Shown here in pieces: positions 20,621 to 27,381 of a DNA stretch of 64,000 nucleotides (the stretch's first letter is position 1; every line of letters begins with the position of its first letter). The position numbers and the translations under genes were made by a program. The stretch spans positions 29,236-93,235 of the forward strand of contig JAFQEZ010000098.1 of assembly GCA_017398805.1 (NCBI GenBank), read 5' to 3'. Under the pieces are notes generated by a model. It worked only from the letters and a program-made list of their open reading frames with translations. It made no database searches and was not told the DNA's origin. This stretch comes from Bacteroidaceae bacterium (GTDB taxonomy: Bacteria; Bacteroidota; Bacteroidia; Bacteroidales; Bacteroidaceae).

Positions 20621-21103
20621 TTACTCAAGAAAACCGGCATCGAATGATAGAGGCAGAAGAGCCTTGATACCGTCTTCGATTACATAGCACTGTTTCGATC
20701 CGTAAAGCACAATCCTTATCACATTGCCGTAGCGTTTCTCCGTTTCAAGGATAACCTGACGGCATGCACCACATGGAGGTATAGGCACCGGCAACTCTCC
20801 GCTATCATTCCTTGCGGCAATGGCAAGCACTTCAACCGGTTCTTGCGGATATTGCGAATTGGCCCAAAAGATTGTCGTACGTTCGGCACAAAGACCGGAT
20901 GGATAAGCGGCATTCTCCTGATTGCTGCCTGAGACAATATCACCGTTGCCAAGACGCACTGCTGCGCCCACATTGAAATGTGAATATATTGCATAGCTGT
21001 TTGCCGTTGCGGCACGCGCTGCATCAACCACTTCCTTGTCTTCAGACGGAAGTTCATCGTAAGAACAGACTTTTACTTTTGTCTGCAGAGTCATCTCCTT
21101 CAT
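20621..21103 (-). CDS. cdd: Cytidine deaminase
   Basis: The enzyme hydrolyses cytidine and deoxycytidine to uridine forms for pyrimidine salvage. The zinc site is complete: CAE in NAAYPSGLCAERTTIF provides one Cys and the proton-shuttling Glu, and PCGACRQ provides two more Cys. The substrate-binding SHFNVGAAV block lies near residue 42. At 160 residues it matches the tetrameric class. Translation could start at Met1 or Met4. It is the first gene of the cdd-phosphatase-ruvC operon, with a good promoter at 21176-21206. Confidence 0.95.
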   Translation of the reverse strand: MKEMTLQTKVKVCSYDELPSEDKEVVDAARAATANSYAIYSHFNVGAAVRLGNGDIVSGSNQENAAYPSGLCAERTTIFWANSQYPQEPVEVLAIAARNDSGELPVPIPPCGACRQVILETEKRYGNVIRIVLYGSKQCYVIEDGIKALLPLSFDAGFLE

Positions 21104-21175
21104 ATCAGTTTGCTTTAGTTAACCTGGGTGTTACTTTATTGCAAAGAAACAAAGCCCACGGCATATTTGCAAAGG

Positions 21176-21206
21176 CAAATATAAATAATTAGTTGCGATT
21201 TAACAA
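21176..21206 (-). promoter_or_regulatory. Promoter for the cdd operon
   Basis: On the minus strand TATATTTG (21183-21176) is an exact -7 match and TTG (21206-21204) lies 20 bases upstream. The cdd start is 72 bases downstream of the -7 box. Confidence 0.65.
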
Positions 21207-21247
21207 TTTATTCATTTATTTTGCACCTGAAATACAAAAATCACACT

Positions 21248-22147
21248 ATGAAGAAACAACTTGCAATAATAGCACTGGCAATGCTTGTACTCAGCAGTTG
21301 CGGAACATCAAAGAACAGCACAGCTCCGGTCAAGACAGACATTTCCCAGGCCAAGGACAAGAATGAACGATACATTCTTACATACTACCCCGTCGCTGTG
21401 GAACACATGAAGAAGTACGGCATCCCCGCAAGCATTACACTGGCACAGGGTGTACTTGAAAGCGGAGCCGGTACAAGTTATCTCGCGACCGAGGGCAAGA
21501 ACCATTTCGGAATAAAAGCCGATGACGGATGGAGAGGAAAGAAGATAAAGAATATGGACAACGGCAATATGTGCGAGTTCCGCAAATACAAGAATGTGGA
21601 CGAATCATTCAGGGACCATTCGGAATTCCTTACAAGCCATCGCAGATACGATTTCCTCTTCGAACTCGACAAAGATGACTACCGGGGTTGGGCGAAAGGA
21701 CTGAAAAAGGCCGGATATGCCGAAGACAAAAGCTATGACACAAAACTCATCAGCCTTATCGAAAGGTATAATCTCCAAGGCTATGACAAATTAGGATACA
21801 ATGGCGGCAGGACCGTATTGACCATGAACAGGACTCCTTATATAATAGCAATGAAAGGAGACCGCATCAGCAACCTTGCAAAGGAACTTGGCATTTCAAA
21901 AAGCAGAATCAGGAACTATAATGATATCTATGGCGATGGAGACATCAAAGAGGGAGACATCGTTTTCCTCAAGCAGAAGAAGGGCAAGGCTACCAAAGGA
22001 TGCGAATTCCACACTGTAAAAGGAGGAGAGAGCCTGCACAGCATTTCACAAATGTACGGAGTAAGGCTAAAGGATATCTACAGAATGAATCCGCAATACA
22101 GAAGTTACGCAAAAATCAAAGTCGGGGATGTAATAAGATTGAGATAA
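21248..22147 (+). CDS. Lysozyme-like (glucosaminidase) lipoprotein with LysM
   Basis: The chosen start at 21248 gives MKKQLAIIALAMLVLSSC, a lipoprotein signal with Cys18; the open frame back to 21221 adds a charged leader. Residues of about 50-190 are a GH73-type glucosaminidase/lysozyme domain (ITLAQGVLESGAGTSYLA with the catalytic Glu, and KNHFGIKADDGW). The C terminus has one degenerate and one clear LysM module (HTVKGGESLHSISQMYGVRL), which bind peptidoglycan. It probably trims the cell wall from the outer membrane or periplasm. The gene faces ftsB across a short terminator, a sensible neighbourhood for a cell-division hydrolase, though that is inference. Confidence 0.9.
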   Translation: MKKQLAIIALAMLVLSSCGTSKNSTAPVKTDISQAKDKNERYILTYYPVAVEHMKKYGIPASITLAQGVLESGAGTSYLATEGKNHFGIKADDGWRGKKIKNMDNGNMCEFRKYKNVDESFRDHSEFLTSHRRYDFLFELDKDDYRGWAKGLKKAGYAEDKSYDTKLISLIERYNLQGYDKLGYNGGRTVLTMNRTPYIIAMKGDRISNLAKELGISKSRIRNYNDIYGDGDIKEGDIVFLKQKKGKATKGCEFHTVKGGESLHSISQMYGVRLKDIYRMNPQYRSYAKIKVGDVIRLR

Positions 22148-22155
22148 ATAGAAAA

Positions 22156-22180
22156 ACAGGGCGCAGGCCCTGTTTTTTTT
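22156..22180 (+). terminator. Intrinsic terminator after the lysozyme-like gene
   Basis: ACAGGGC (22156-22162) pairs with GCCCTGT (22167-22173), loop of four, then a T8 run. It overlaps the stop codon of the convergent small membrane protein gene. Confidence 0.85.
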
Positions 22181-22517
22181 ATTTATGCTTTTCAATTTCA
22201 TTCGGAATCCTGAATGCAGTATACAATTCAATGAAAGCACCGCACAACATTATGGCCATCCACTCATTGTTGGTATGGGTAAACATGAGGACACCGGCTG
22301 CGACAAGCATCAGACCGCCCAACTGTTGCTGCGCTACAAGACGGCGTACTGCAAAATGGTCGTGCTTTACACGCAACAAGAATTGGGTAATGGCAAAAAC
22401 CACTGCTGCCGGCAAGTATATACTTGAGTAGATGTCAGGCAGGAACAAACGCGATGCCGCACCTACAAGGAGTACTATCGCACTCACATAAAACAGAAAC
22501 TGAATCACCTTTTTCAT
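22179..22517 (-). CDS. Small integral membrane protein, unknown function
   Basis: The 112-residue product has four hydrophobic segments (about residues 4-24, 32-50, 66-84 and 86-104) and no catalytic motif. I do not recognise a characterised family. Its ATG follows the ftsB stop codon with no gap, so the two are translationally linked; a role in the envelope or division is only guilt by association. The stop lies inside the T-tract of the opposing terminator. Confidence 0.75.
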   Translation of the reverse strand: MKKVIQFLFYVSAIVLLVGAASRLFLPDIYSSIYLPAAVVFAITQFLLRVKHDHFAVRRLVAQQQLGGLMLVAAGVLMFTHTNNEWMAIMLCGAFIELYTAFRIPNEIEKHK

Positions 22518-22826
22518 TTATTCTATAACATAAACCTCTTCCTGAGGTGTGTGCATACCATATTTCTCACGCGCAAGTTTCTCGACATCCTCGTTCTGTT
22601 CCTTGTTTTCCAGGCCGGCATTACGAGTCTCTATATCCATTGAATCGCGTTGCATGATAGAAATCTCCTTTTTAAGAGAGTCTATCTTGTTCTGGTTCTC
22701 AATATGCTTCATCATGCTCTTCTCATCAAACAGAAGCACGATTACAAGGAAAACCGCAGTCACAAACAGATATTTGTGATTCCTGATCCACCTTATCGGT
22801 ACCATTATTTTGCTGAAAAAAGACAT
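22518..22826 (-). CDS. ftsB: Septum formation initiator FtsB/DivIC
   Basis: This is a bitopic division protein of 102 residues: a short cytoplasmic tail, a single membrane segment (YLFVTAVFLVIVLLF, about residues 19-33), and a periplasmic coiled coil (about 38-85) ending in the family motif EKLAREKYGMHTPQEEVYVI. In the divisome it forms a complex with FtsL and FtsQ at midcell. Length and topology are as usual for the family. It precedes a small membrane protein with no intergenic space. A -7 box is present 85 bases upstream. Confidence 0.9.
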   Translation of the reverse strand: MSFFSKIMVPIRWIRNHKYLFVTAVFLVIVLLFDEKSMMKHIENQNKIDSLKKEISIMQRDSMDIETRNAGLENKEQNEDVEKLAREKYGMHTPQEEVYVIE

Positions 22827-22910
22827 ACCTGAAACTTATTCTAAAAGATTTGAAGATTGACCACAATAGTGTTTCATTACAGTAGCCGTATCTTCGCACA
22901 ACATACAATG

Positions 22911-22918
22911 CAAAGATA
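22911..22918 (-). promoter_or_regulatory. -7 promoter box for ftsB
   Basis: On the minus strand TATCTTTG matches TAnnTTTG. No convincing -33 TTTG was found at the right distance, and the leader would be about 80 bases. Confidence 0.45.
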
Positions 22919-22983
22919 TAAAAAATGGATGAATAAAACCTGTTTATTTGCCGTGAATGCTCTTTTTTGCAAAAATTCATTCT

Positions 22984-23006
22984 GAGACGTTTTGCCAAAG
23001 CGTCTC
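22984..23006. promoter_or_regulatory. 23-bp palindrome over the dnaX -33 box
   Basis: GAGACG (22984-22989) and CGTCTC (23001-23006) flank a TTTGSCAAA-like core, so the whole segment is its own reverse complement apart from one mismatched pair and the centre base. The -33 TTTG lies inside it. Its symmetry and position fit an operator, but no cognate regulator is known. Confidence 0.6.
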
Positions 23007-23021
23007 TTTATACTATCTTTG
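22991..23021 (+). promoter_or_regulatory. Promoter for dnaX
   Basis: TTTG at 22991-22994 and TATCTTTG at 23014-23021 are separated by 19 bases, a near-ideal Bacteroidetes promoter. The dnaX start is 72 bases downstream. Confidence 0.75.
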
Positions 23022-23093
23022 CATTATACCATATTATATTTAGCAGATTCCGTTCATACTAAAACGGTGCTGCATAAAGAATAGAGAACAAGG

Positions 23094-24944
23094 ATGGAGA
23101 ACTATATCGTTTCAGCAAGAAAATACCGCCCGGACACGTTTGACACCGTAGTATCACAGAAGTCACTGACAACGACACTCAAGAATGCGATACAGAGTGG
23201 CAAACTTGCCCATGCATATCTTTTCTGCGGTCCACGAGGAGTGGGAAAGACAACATGTGCGCGAATCTTTGCAAAGACAATCAACTGCCAGCACCCCACT
23301 GCTACCGGTGAACCATGCAACGAATGCGAATCGTGCCTATCGTTCAACCAGCAGCGTTCATACTCGATATACGAGCTTGATGCTGCCAGCAACAACAGCG
23401 TGGATGACATACGTTCACTGAACGAGCAGGTACGGATTCCACCCCAGGTAGGCAAATACAAGGTGTACATCATCGACGAGGTACACATGCTGACACAATC
23501 CGCCTTCAACGCGTTCCTAAAGACCCTTGAAGAGCCACCTGCACATGCGATATTCATTCTCGCCACAACCGAGAAACACAAGATTATACCCACCATTCTC
23601 TCACGATGCCAGATATATGATTTCAGCCGTATCGAGTCGGCAGATATCGTTGCGCATCTGAAATCAATCGCTGAGAAGGAGGGGGTAAAGGCAGAACACG
23701 AGGCACTCCGTATAATCGCACAGAAATCGGACGGTTGCATGCGTGATGCCCTTTCGCTGTTCGACCAGATGGTAAGCTTCACACAAGGAGAGCTGACATA
23801 CACCAAAGTCATTGACAGCCTTAACGTACTTGACCATGAATACTATTTCCGTCTGACAGATCTCATTCTCGATGGAAAGATCTCACAGGCACTGCTGCTG
23901 TTCAACGAGGTTCTCTCAAGAGGTTTCGAGGGGAATATATTCATCGAAGGCGCAGCCTCACATTTCAGAGACCTTCTTGTAAATGGAGACCCTGCAACAG
24001 CACCATTGTTCGAAGGCAGCGACGAACTGCGCGCACGATATGCCGAGCAGGCAAAAAGGTGCAGGACAAAGATGATATTCAATGCAATCAAGCTTTGCAA
24101 CAACTGTAGCATGAACTACAGGGCAAGCCGCAACAAGAGGCTGCTTGTAGAACTCACCATCATTGAATTGTCACAACTGGCAGAAGATAGCAGCGATGAT
24201 GGCGGGGGGCGTGGCCCCAAGGCACTAAAACCAATATTCAGCAAACTCCCACAAAAGGAGAGCACGACAGCCCAACAGACCGTCAAAGAGTCAACAAACA
24301 CCCCGGAAAGGCCCACTTCAGCCGTTTCAACGCCAAACAATAGTGCTGAAAGCGATAACATCAGACATGTTGCAGCACCAACGCCTGTGACACGTCCGGC
24401 AATGGAAGGCCGTCCACCTGAAATGCAGGTCAAGAGAGGCGGCATGTTCGGGGGCATACGTTCACGTGCAAACAGCATCGCAGAGAATCAGACCACACAA
24501 GTTGAAACAAGGAGTGTTGGGACAACAGCCCAACACGCAAGCACTGCTCCTGTCGAAGTTCCAAAAACAGATAAGCCTAAGGTGATAACTCCGGAACTTA
24601 TGGCTCAGGCGTGGAGATCCTTTGCCATGCAACTTCCCGAAAGTGAAAGAGGTTTGGCCGACAGAATGAAGATAATGACACCGGAAGTAACCGGGGAGAA
24701 TTGTTTCTCAGTATCTCTTGACAACCACCATGCAGCAGACCTGTTCACAAAAGAATCGGCACGCATATGCAAGGGTATGAGTGCCTACCTTGACGGCATA
24801 ACACCCAAAATGAGCATAAACGTCAATACGGTGATTGTAGAGAGACATGTAAGCGACAGAACCAAACAATACGAAATTCTCAAGGAGAAGAATCCTATAA
24901 TTGAGAAACTGAGAATAGGATTAGGGCTTGACCTCGCAAGATGA
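23094..24944 (+). CDS. dnaX: DNA polymerase III subunits gamma/tau
   Basis: DnaX is the clamp-loader ATPase that ties the replicative polymerase together. The N-terminal AAA+ module has Walker A in LFCGPRGVGKTTCARIFAK, a zinc-binding Cys set near residues 65-82 (C-x8-C-x2-C-x2-C spacing), Walker B in YIIDEVHMLT, and the SRC sensor in TILSRCQIYDF. Residues of about 375-500 are a Pro/Thr/Gln-rich linker, and the last 110 residues are a helical tau-type tail. I saw no obvious A-rich slippery heptamer for a separate gamma form, but did not search exhaustively. It is a single-gene unit with its own promoter and terminator. Confidence 0.96.
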   Translation: MENYIVSARKYRPDTFDTVVSQKSLTTTLKNAIQSGKLAHAYLFCGPRGVGKTTCARIFAKTINCQHPTATGEPCNECESCLSFNQQRSYSIYELDAASNNSVDDIRSLNEQVRIPPQVGKYKVYIIDEVHMLTQSAFNAFLKTLEEPPAHAIFILATTEKHKIIPTILSRCQIYDFSRIESADIVAHLKSIAEKEGVKAEHEALRIIAQKSDGCMRDALSLFDQMVSFTQGELTYTKVIDSLNVLDHEYYFRLTDLILDGKISQALLLFNEVLSRGFEGNIFIEGAASHFRDLLVNGDPATAPLFEGSDELRARYAEQAKRCRTKMIFNAIKLCNNCSMNYRASRNKRLLVELTIIELSQLAEDSSDDGGGRGPKALKPIFSKLPQKESTTAQQTVKESTNTPERPTSAVSTPNNSAESDNIRHVAAPTPVTRPAMEGRPPEMQVKRGGMFGGIRSRANSIAENQTTQVETRSVGTTAQHASTAPVEVPKTDKPKVITPELMAQAWRSFAMQLPESERGLADRMKIMTPEVTGENCFSVSLDNHHAADLFTKESARICKGMSAYLDGITPKMSINVNTVIVERHVSDRTKQYEILKEKNPIIEKLRIGLGLDLAR

Positions 24945-24966
24945 CAAACATCATATAGCCTCAAAA

Positions 24967-24999
24967 AACCTCTGCGCAACCGATTGCGCAGAGGTTTTT
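24967..24999 (+). terminator. Intrinsic terminator after dnaX
   Basis: A perfect 13-bp stem, AACCTCTGCGCAA (24967-24979) with TTGCGCAGAGGTT (24984-24996), loop CCGA, followed by T's and preceded by A6. Confidence 0.9.
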
Positions 25000-25413
25000 G
25001 AATATCCTCCGGATTGACGCCGGAAGGATTAAAAACAACTCAAAACATCCAGGCATAATTAAAGCAATATATCTGAGATTTGCAAATTATAAAGGTGTAA
25101 AAACAAGACTTTCTTTTACCTAAAGATTTATTTTAAATAACAAAATTTTTCACCTTATATAGAATTATTCCAAATAAGAAACACACGCAAACCATATCGA
25201 TAAGAATGCGCGACAGAGCGCAACAAAGCAACAAAAAAGGGTAAAAATCCGATTTTCGAAGCCTGCTTTTCAGCAGGCGATAAACACGTAACGCACTGAT
25301 TATCAATTCGCAAAAATATTTTATCAAAAAAGCAACCTTACAAAAGCCGACATTATTAACAGCCTGATTTACAGAGTCTTATTTTAAGACATTTTTTCGC
25401 AAACTTTTATGGA
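25000..25413. other. AT-rich intergenic region upstream of dnaA
   Basis: No gene is supported here. Two small stems are visible: GCGC around GACAGA at 25208-25221, and GCCTGCT/AGCAGGC (25261-25267 with 25272-25278). The region is AT-rich and upstream of dnaA, so an origin is a natural thought, but I found no TTATCCACA-type DnaA boxes in either orientation. Confidence 0.5.
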
Positions 25414-25414
25414 C

Positions 25415-25445
25415 TTGATTTTTCATTAATATTTGAAGATATTTG
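25415..25445 (+). promoter_or_regulatory. Candidate dnaA promoter
   Basis: TTG at 25415-25417 lies 20 bases before GATATTTG (25438-25445), which differs from TAnnTTTG mainly at its first position. Transcription would begin near 25452, just before a short leader ORF. Confidence 0.5.
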
Positions 25446-25453
25446 CAATAGAA

Positions 25454-25507
25454 ATGAACGGCAAAGAGGCCCTCAAACAACGAGCCTCTTTTTATTTGCC
25501 GCCATAA
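25454..25507 (+). CDS. Possible 17-codon leader peptide before dnaA
   Basis: ATG at 25454 opens a short frame reading MNGKEALKQRASFYLPP, ending at TAA 25505-25507. It overlaps a terminator-like stem and would be almost leaderless from the candidate promoter. It might be chance; no ribosome-binding site can be judged in this phylum. It is listed because its position is that of an attenuation leader. Confidence 0.25.
   Translation: MNGKEALKQRASFYLPP
25463..25495 (+). terminator. Terminator-like stem in the dnaA leader
   Basis: AAAGAGGC (25463-25470) pairs with GCCTCTTT (25484-25491), followed by more T's. It lies between the candidate promoter and the dnaA start at 25530, so it could attenuate dnaA or end upstream transcription. 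Confidence 0.6.
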
Positions 25508-25529
25508 AAGACAAGAGAACTGAAAGACA

Positions 25530-26921
25530 ATGAACTCAAACCTCACAGCAAAGTGGAACCGATGCCTTGAAATAATCCGGGACAATGTCTCGGATGCGAC
25601 CTACACAACCTGGTTCGCCGACATCACTCCCCTCAAGTACGAGGATGGAACTTTGACCATCGAGGTAAAGAGCAACTTTGTCTACGAGTTCCTTGAGAGC
25701 AATTTTGTCGACCTGCTCCGCTCAACAATCTTCAAGGTGATGGGCAATGGAACAAGACTCATGTACAGCGTCCTTACCGACAAGGACAACAACATAAGCA
25801 TGGAGGTCGGCACAGACAGCAGCAACAGCCACAGGCATGGCACAGGCAACAGCGGCAACAGCGCTCCTAAAGCAATGCAGGAGGTTGTCCAGGAGCTTGA
25901 TTCAATGCTCATAAGCCGTTACACGTTCGACAATTACGTTGAAGGTATCAGCAACCGCTTGTCAAGATCTGTAGCAATAAGCGTAGCCGACAAACCGGGC
26001 AGAGCGTTCAATCCACTCTTTATACACGGATCTTCAGGTGTAGGAAAGACACACCTCATCAATGCCATTGGAGTAAGGATAAAGGAACTCCATCCGGAAT
26101 TGAGAGTGCTTTATGTATCGGCTCACCTGTTCCAGGTGCAATATACCGATTCAATCCTGCAGAAGAACTTCAACGACTTCATGAGATTCTATCAGAGCAT
26201 TGACGTGCTCATCATAGATGACATCCAGGAATTCGCAGGCCTGCAGAAAACACAGAATGCATTCTTTCACATATTCAACCATCTGCACCTGAACGGAAAG
26301 CAGCTCATAATGACATCAGACCGTTCTCCGGCACAGTTGCAGGGAATGGAGGAGCGCCTCATCACCCGTTTCAAGTGGGGCATGACTGCCGAGATTGAAA
26401 AGCCCGACCTCGAACTCAGAAAGAACATCCTACGCAATAAGATGCAAAGGGATGGCTTGAAGTTCCCCGAAGAGGTTATCTCATACATCGCAGAGAATGT
26501 AAATGCCAGCATAAGAGACCTTGAAGGTATAATTGTCTCACTCATGGCACATTCCACAATAAACAATGCGGATGTCGACTTGAACCTTGCCCATAAGATC
26601 ATAGGCAATCTGTCGGAATATGAGAAAAAGAGCATTACCATAGATGACATCATAAACAAGGTCTCGAGTTATTACGGCATTGAAGCCAGTGCAATAAACA
26701 CCCGTTCGCGCAAGCGCGAAGTTGTACTCGTACGCCAGGTTGCAATGTTCCTTGCCAAAAAGTACCTTGACATGTCTACATCAAAGATCGGACAATATAT
26801 CGGCAACAGAGATCACGCGACAGTGCTTCATGCCTGCAAGACCGTTGCGAATTTGGCTGACACCGACAAACAGTTCCGTAACGAACTTAACGAAATCGAC
26901 CTCTCTTTACAGAGAGCATAA
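25530..26921 (+). CDS. dnaA: Chromosomal replication initiator DnaA
   Basis: DnaA binds DnaA boxes at oriC and melts the origin. Domain I spans about residues 1-75 ([19 protein letters not shown]), domain II is a short Ser/Gly/His/Asn-rich linker (about 90-115), and domain III is the AAA+ ATPase with Walker A in [15 protein letters not shown] and Walker B in [12 protein letters not shown]. Domain IV carries the DNA-binding signature [16 protein letters not shown]. The 463-residue length is normal. The usual neighbours dnaN and recF are not here; dnaX is upstream and nrdJ downstream. The gene has a terminator-like stem in its leader and a strong terminator behind it. Confidence 0.98.
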   Translation: MNSNLTAKWNRCLEIIRDNVSDATYTTWFADITPLKYEDGTLTIEVKSNFVYEFLESNFVDLLRSTIFKVMGNGTRLMYSVLTDKDNNISMEVGTDSSNSHRHGTGNSGNSAPKAMQEVVQELDSMLISRYTFDNYVEGISNRLSRSVAISVADKPGRAFNPLFIHGSSGVGKTHLINAIGVRIKELHPELRVLYVSAHLFQVQYTDSILQKNFNDFMRFYQSIDVLIIDDIQEFAGLQKTQNAFFHIFNHLHLNGKQLIMTSDRSPAQLQGMEERLITRFKWGMTAEIEKPDLELRKNILRNKMQRDGLKFPEEVISYIAENVNASIRDLEGIIVSLMAHSTINNADVDLNLAHKIIGNLSEYEKKSITIDDIINKVSSYYGIEASAINTRSRKREVVLVRQVAMFLAKKYLDMSTSKIGQYIGNRDHATVLHACKTVANLADTDKQFRNELNEIDLSLQRA

Positions 26922-26968
26922 TAAGTCTCAGAACACATTTCAATTATAGGAAAGACTCCGGTCTGAAA

Positions 26969-26997
26969 GAATCCGCTAATGGCGGATTCTTTTTTTA
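26969..26997 (+). terminator. Intrinsic terminator after dnaA
   Basis: GAATCCGC (26969-26976) pairs with GCGGATTC (26982-26989) around a five-base loop, followed by T8. Confidence 0.88.
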
Positions 26998-27285
26998 TAA
27001 ACAAACTTCAACTGTTTGCACAATTCCTGAAACACAATACAGACAAAAAAAATATTTTTTAGCAAAGATCCTCCTCTCGAAAAATAAATAAAACAACTAT
27101 TCAAGAACAACAAAAGACATTATAGAAGGAAGGATAATAGAAAACTTTATCACATTGCATTCACACAAGAATCTTCCTTTTAGAAAACTTTTTTGCAAAA
27201 CCAAAAATTTAAAGCATTAAATATCAATGCTTTATTTTTTATTTTGGAAAACTTTTATTTATGTTGACAACTTACAGCATTAATA
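26998..27285. other. AT-rich intergenic region, dnaA to nrdJ
   Basis: Nearly 300 bases of A/T-rich sequence with no gene. It is rich in A- and T-runs and contains AAAACTTTT-like blocks (near 27183 and 27248) and an AAGCATTAAATATCAATGCTT imperfect palindrome near 27210. No DnaA boxes or riboswitch-like conserved blocks were recognised. Confidence 0.45.
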
Positions 27286-27317
27286 TTTGGTTAATATAAA
27301 AATGAATTATAAATTTG
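27286..27317 (+). promoter_or_regulatory. Promoter for nrdJ
   Basis: TTTG (27286-27289) and TAAATTTG (27310-27317) are separated by 20 bases. The leader to the GTG start is only 64 bases, which leaves no room for a cobalamin riboswitch. Confidence 0.75.
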
Positions 27318-27381
27318 CAGAGCGTTAGAAAAAAAGCATAAGAGATTTCAACAAAAACAACCATAATAACAACTGATTGAA

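Noticed and set aside
25000-25529. Chromosomal origin next to dnaA
   Set aside because: The region is AT-rich and lies before dnaA, but I found no DnaA boxes in either orientation and dnaN/recF are not adjacent. A strand-skew plot of the whole genome would be needed.
26998-27381. Origin or cobalamin riboswitch between dnaA and nrdJ
   Set aside because: No DnaA boxes and no conserved B12-box-like sequence; the transcript leader is only about 64 bases.
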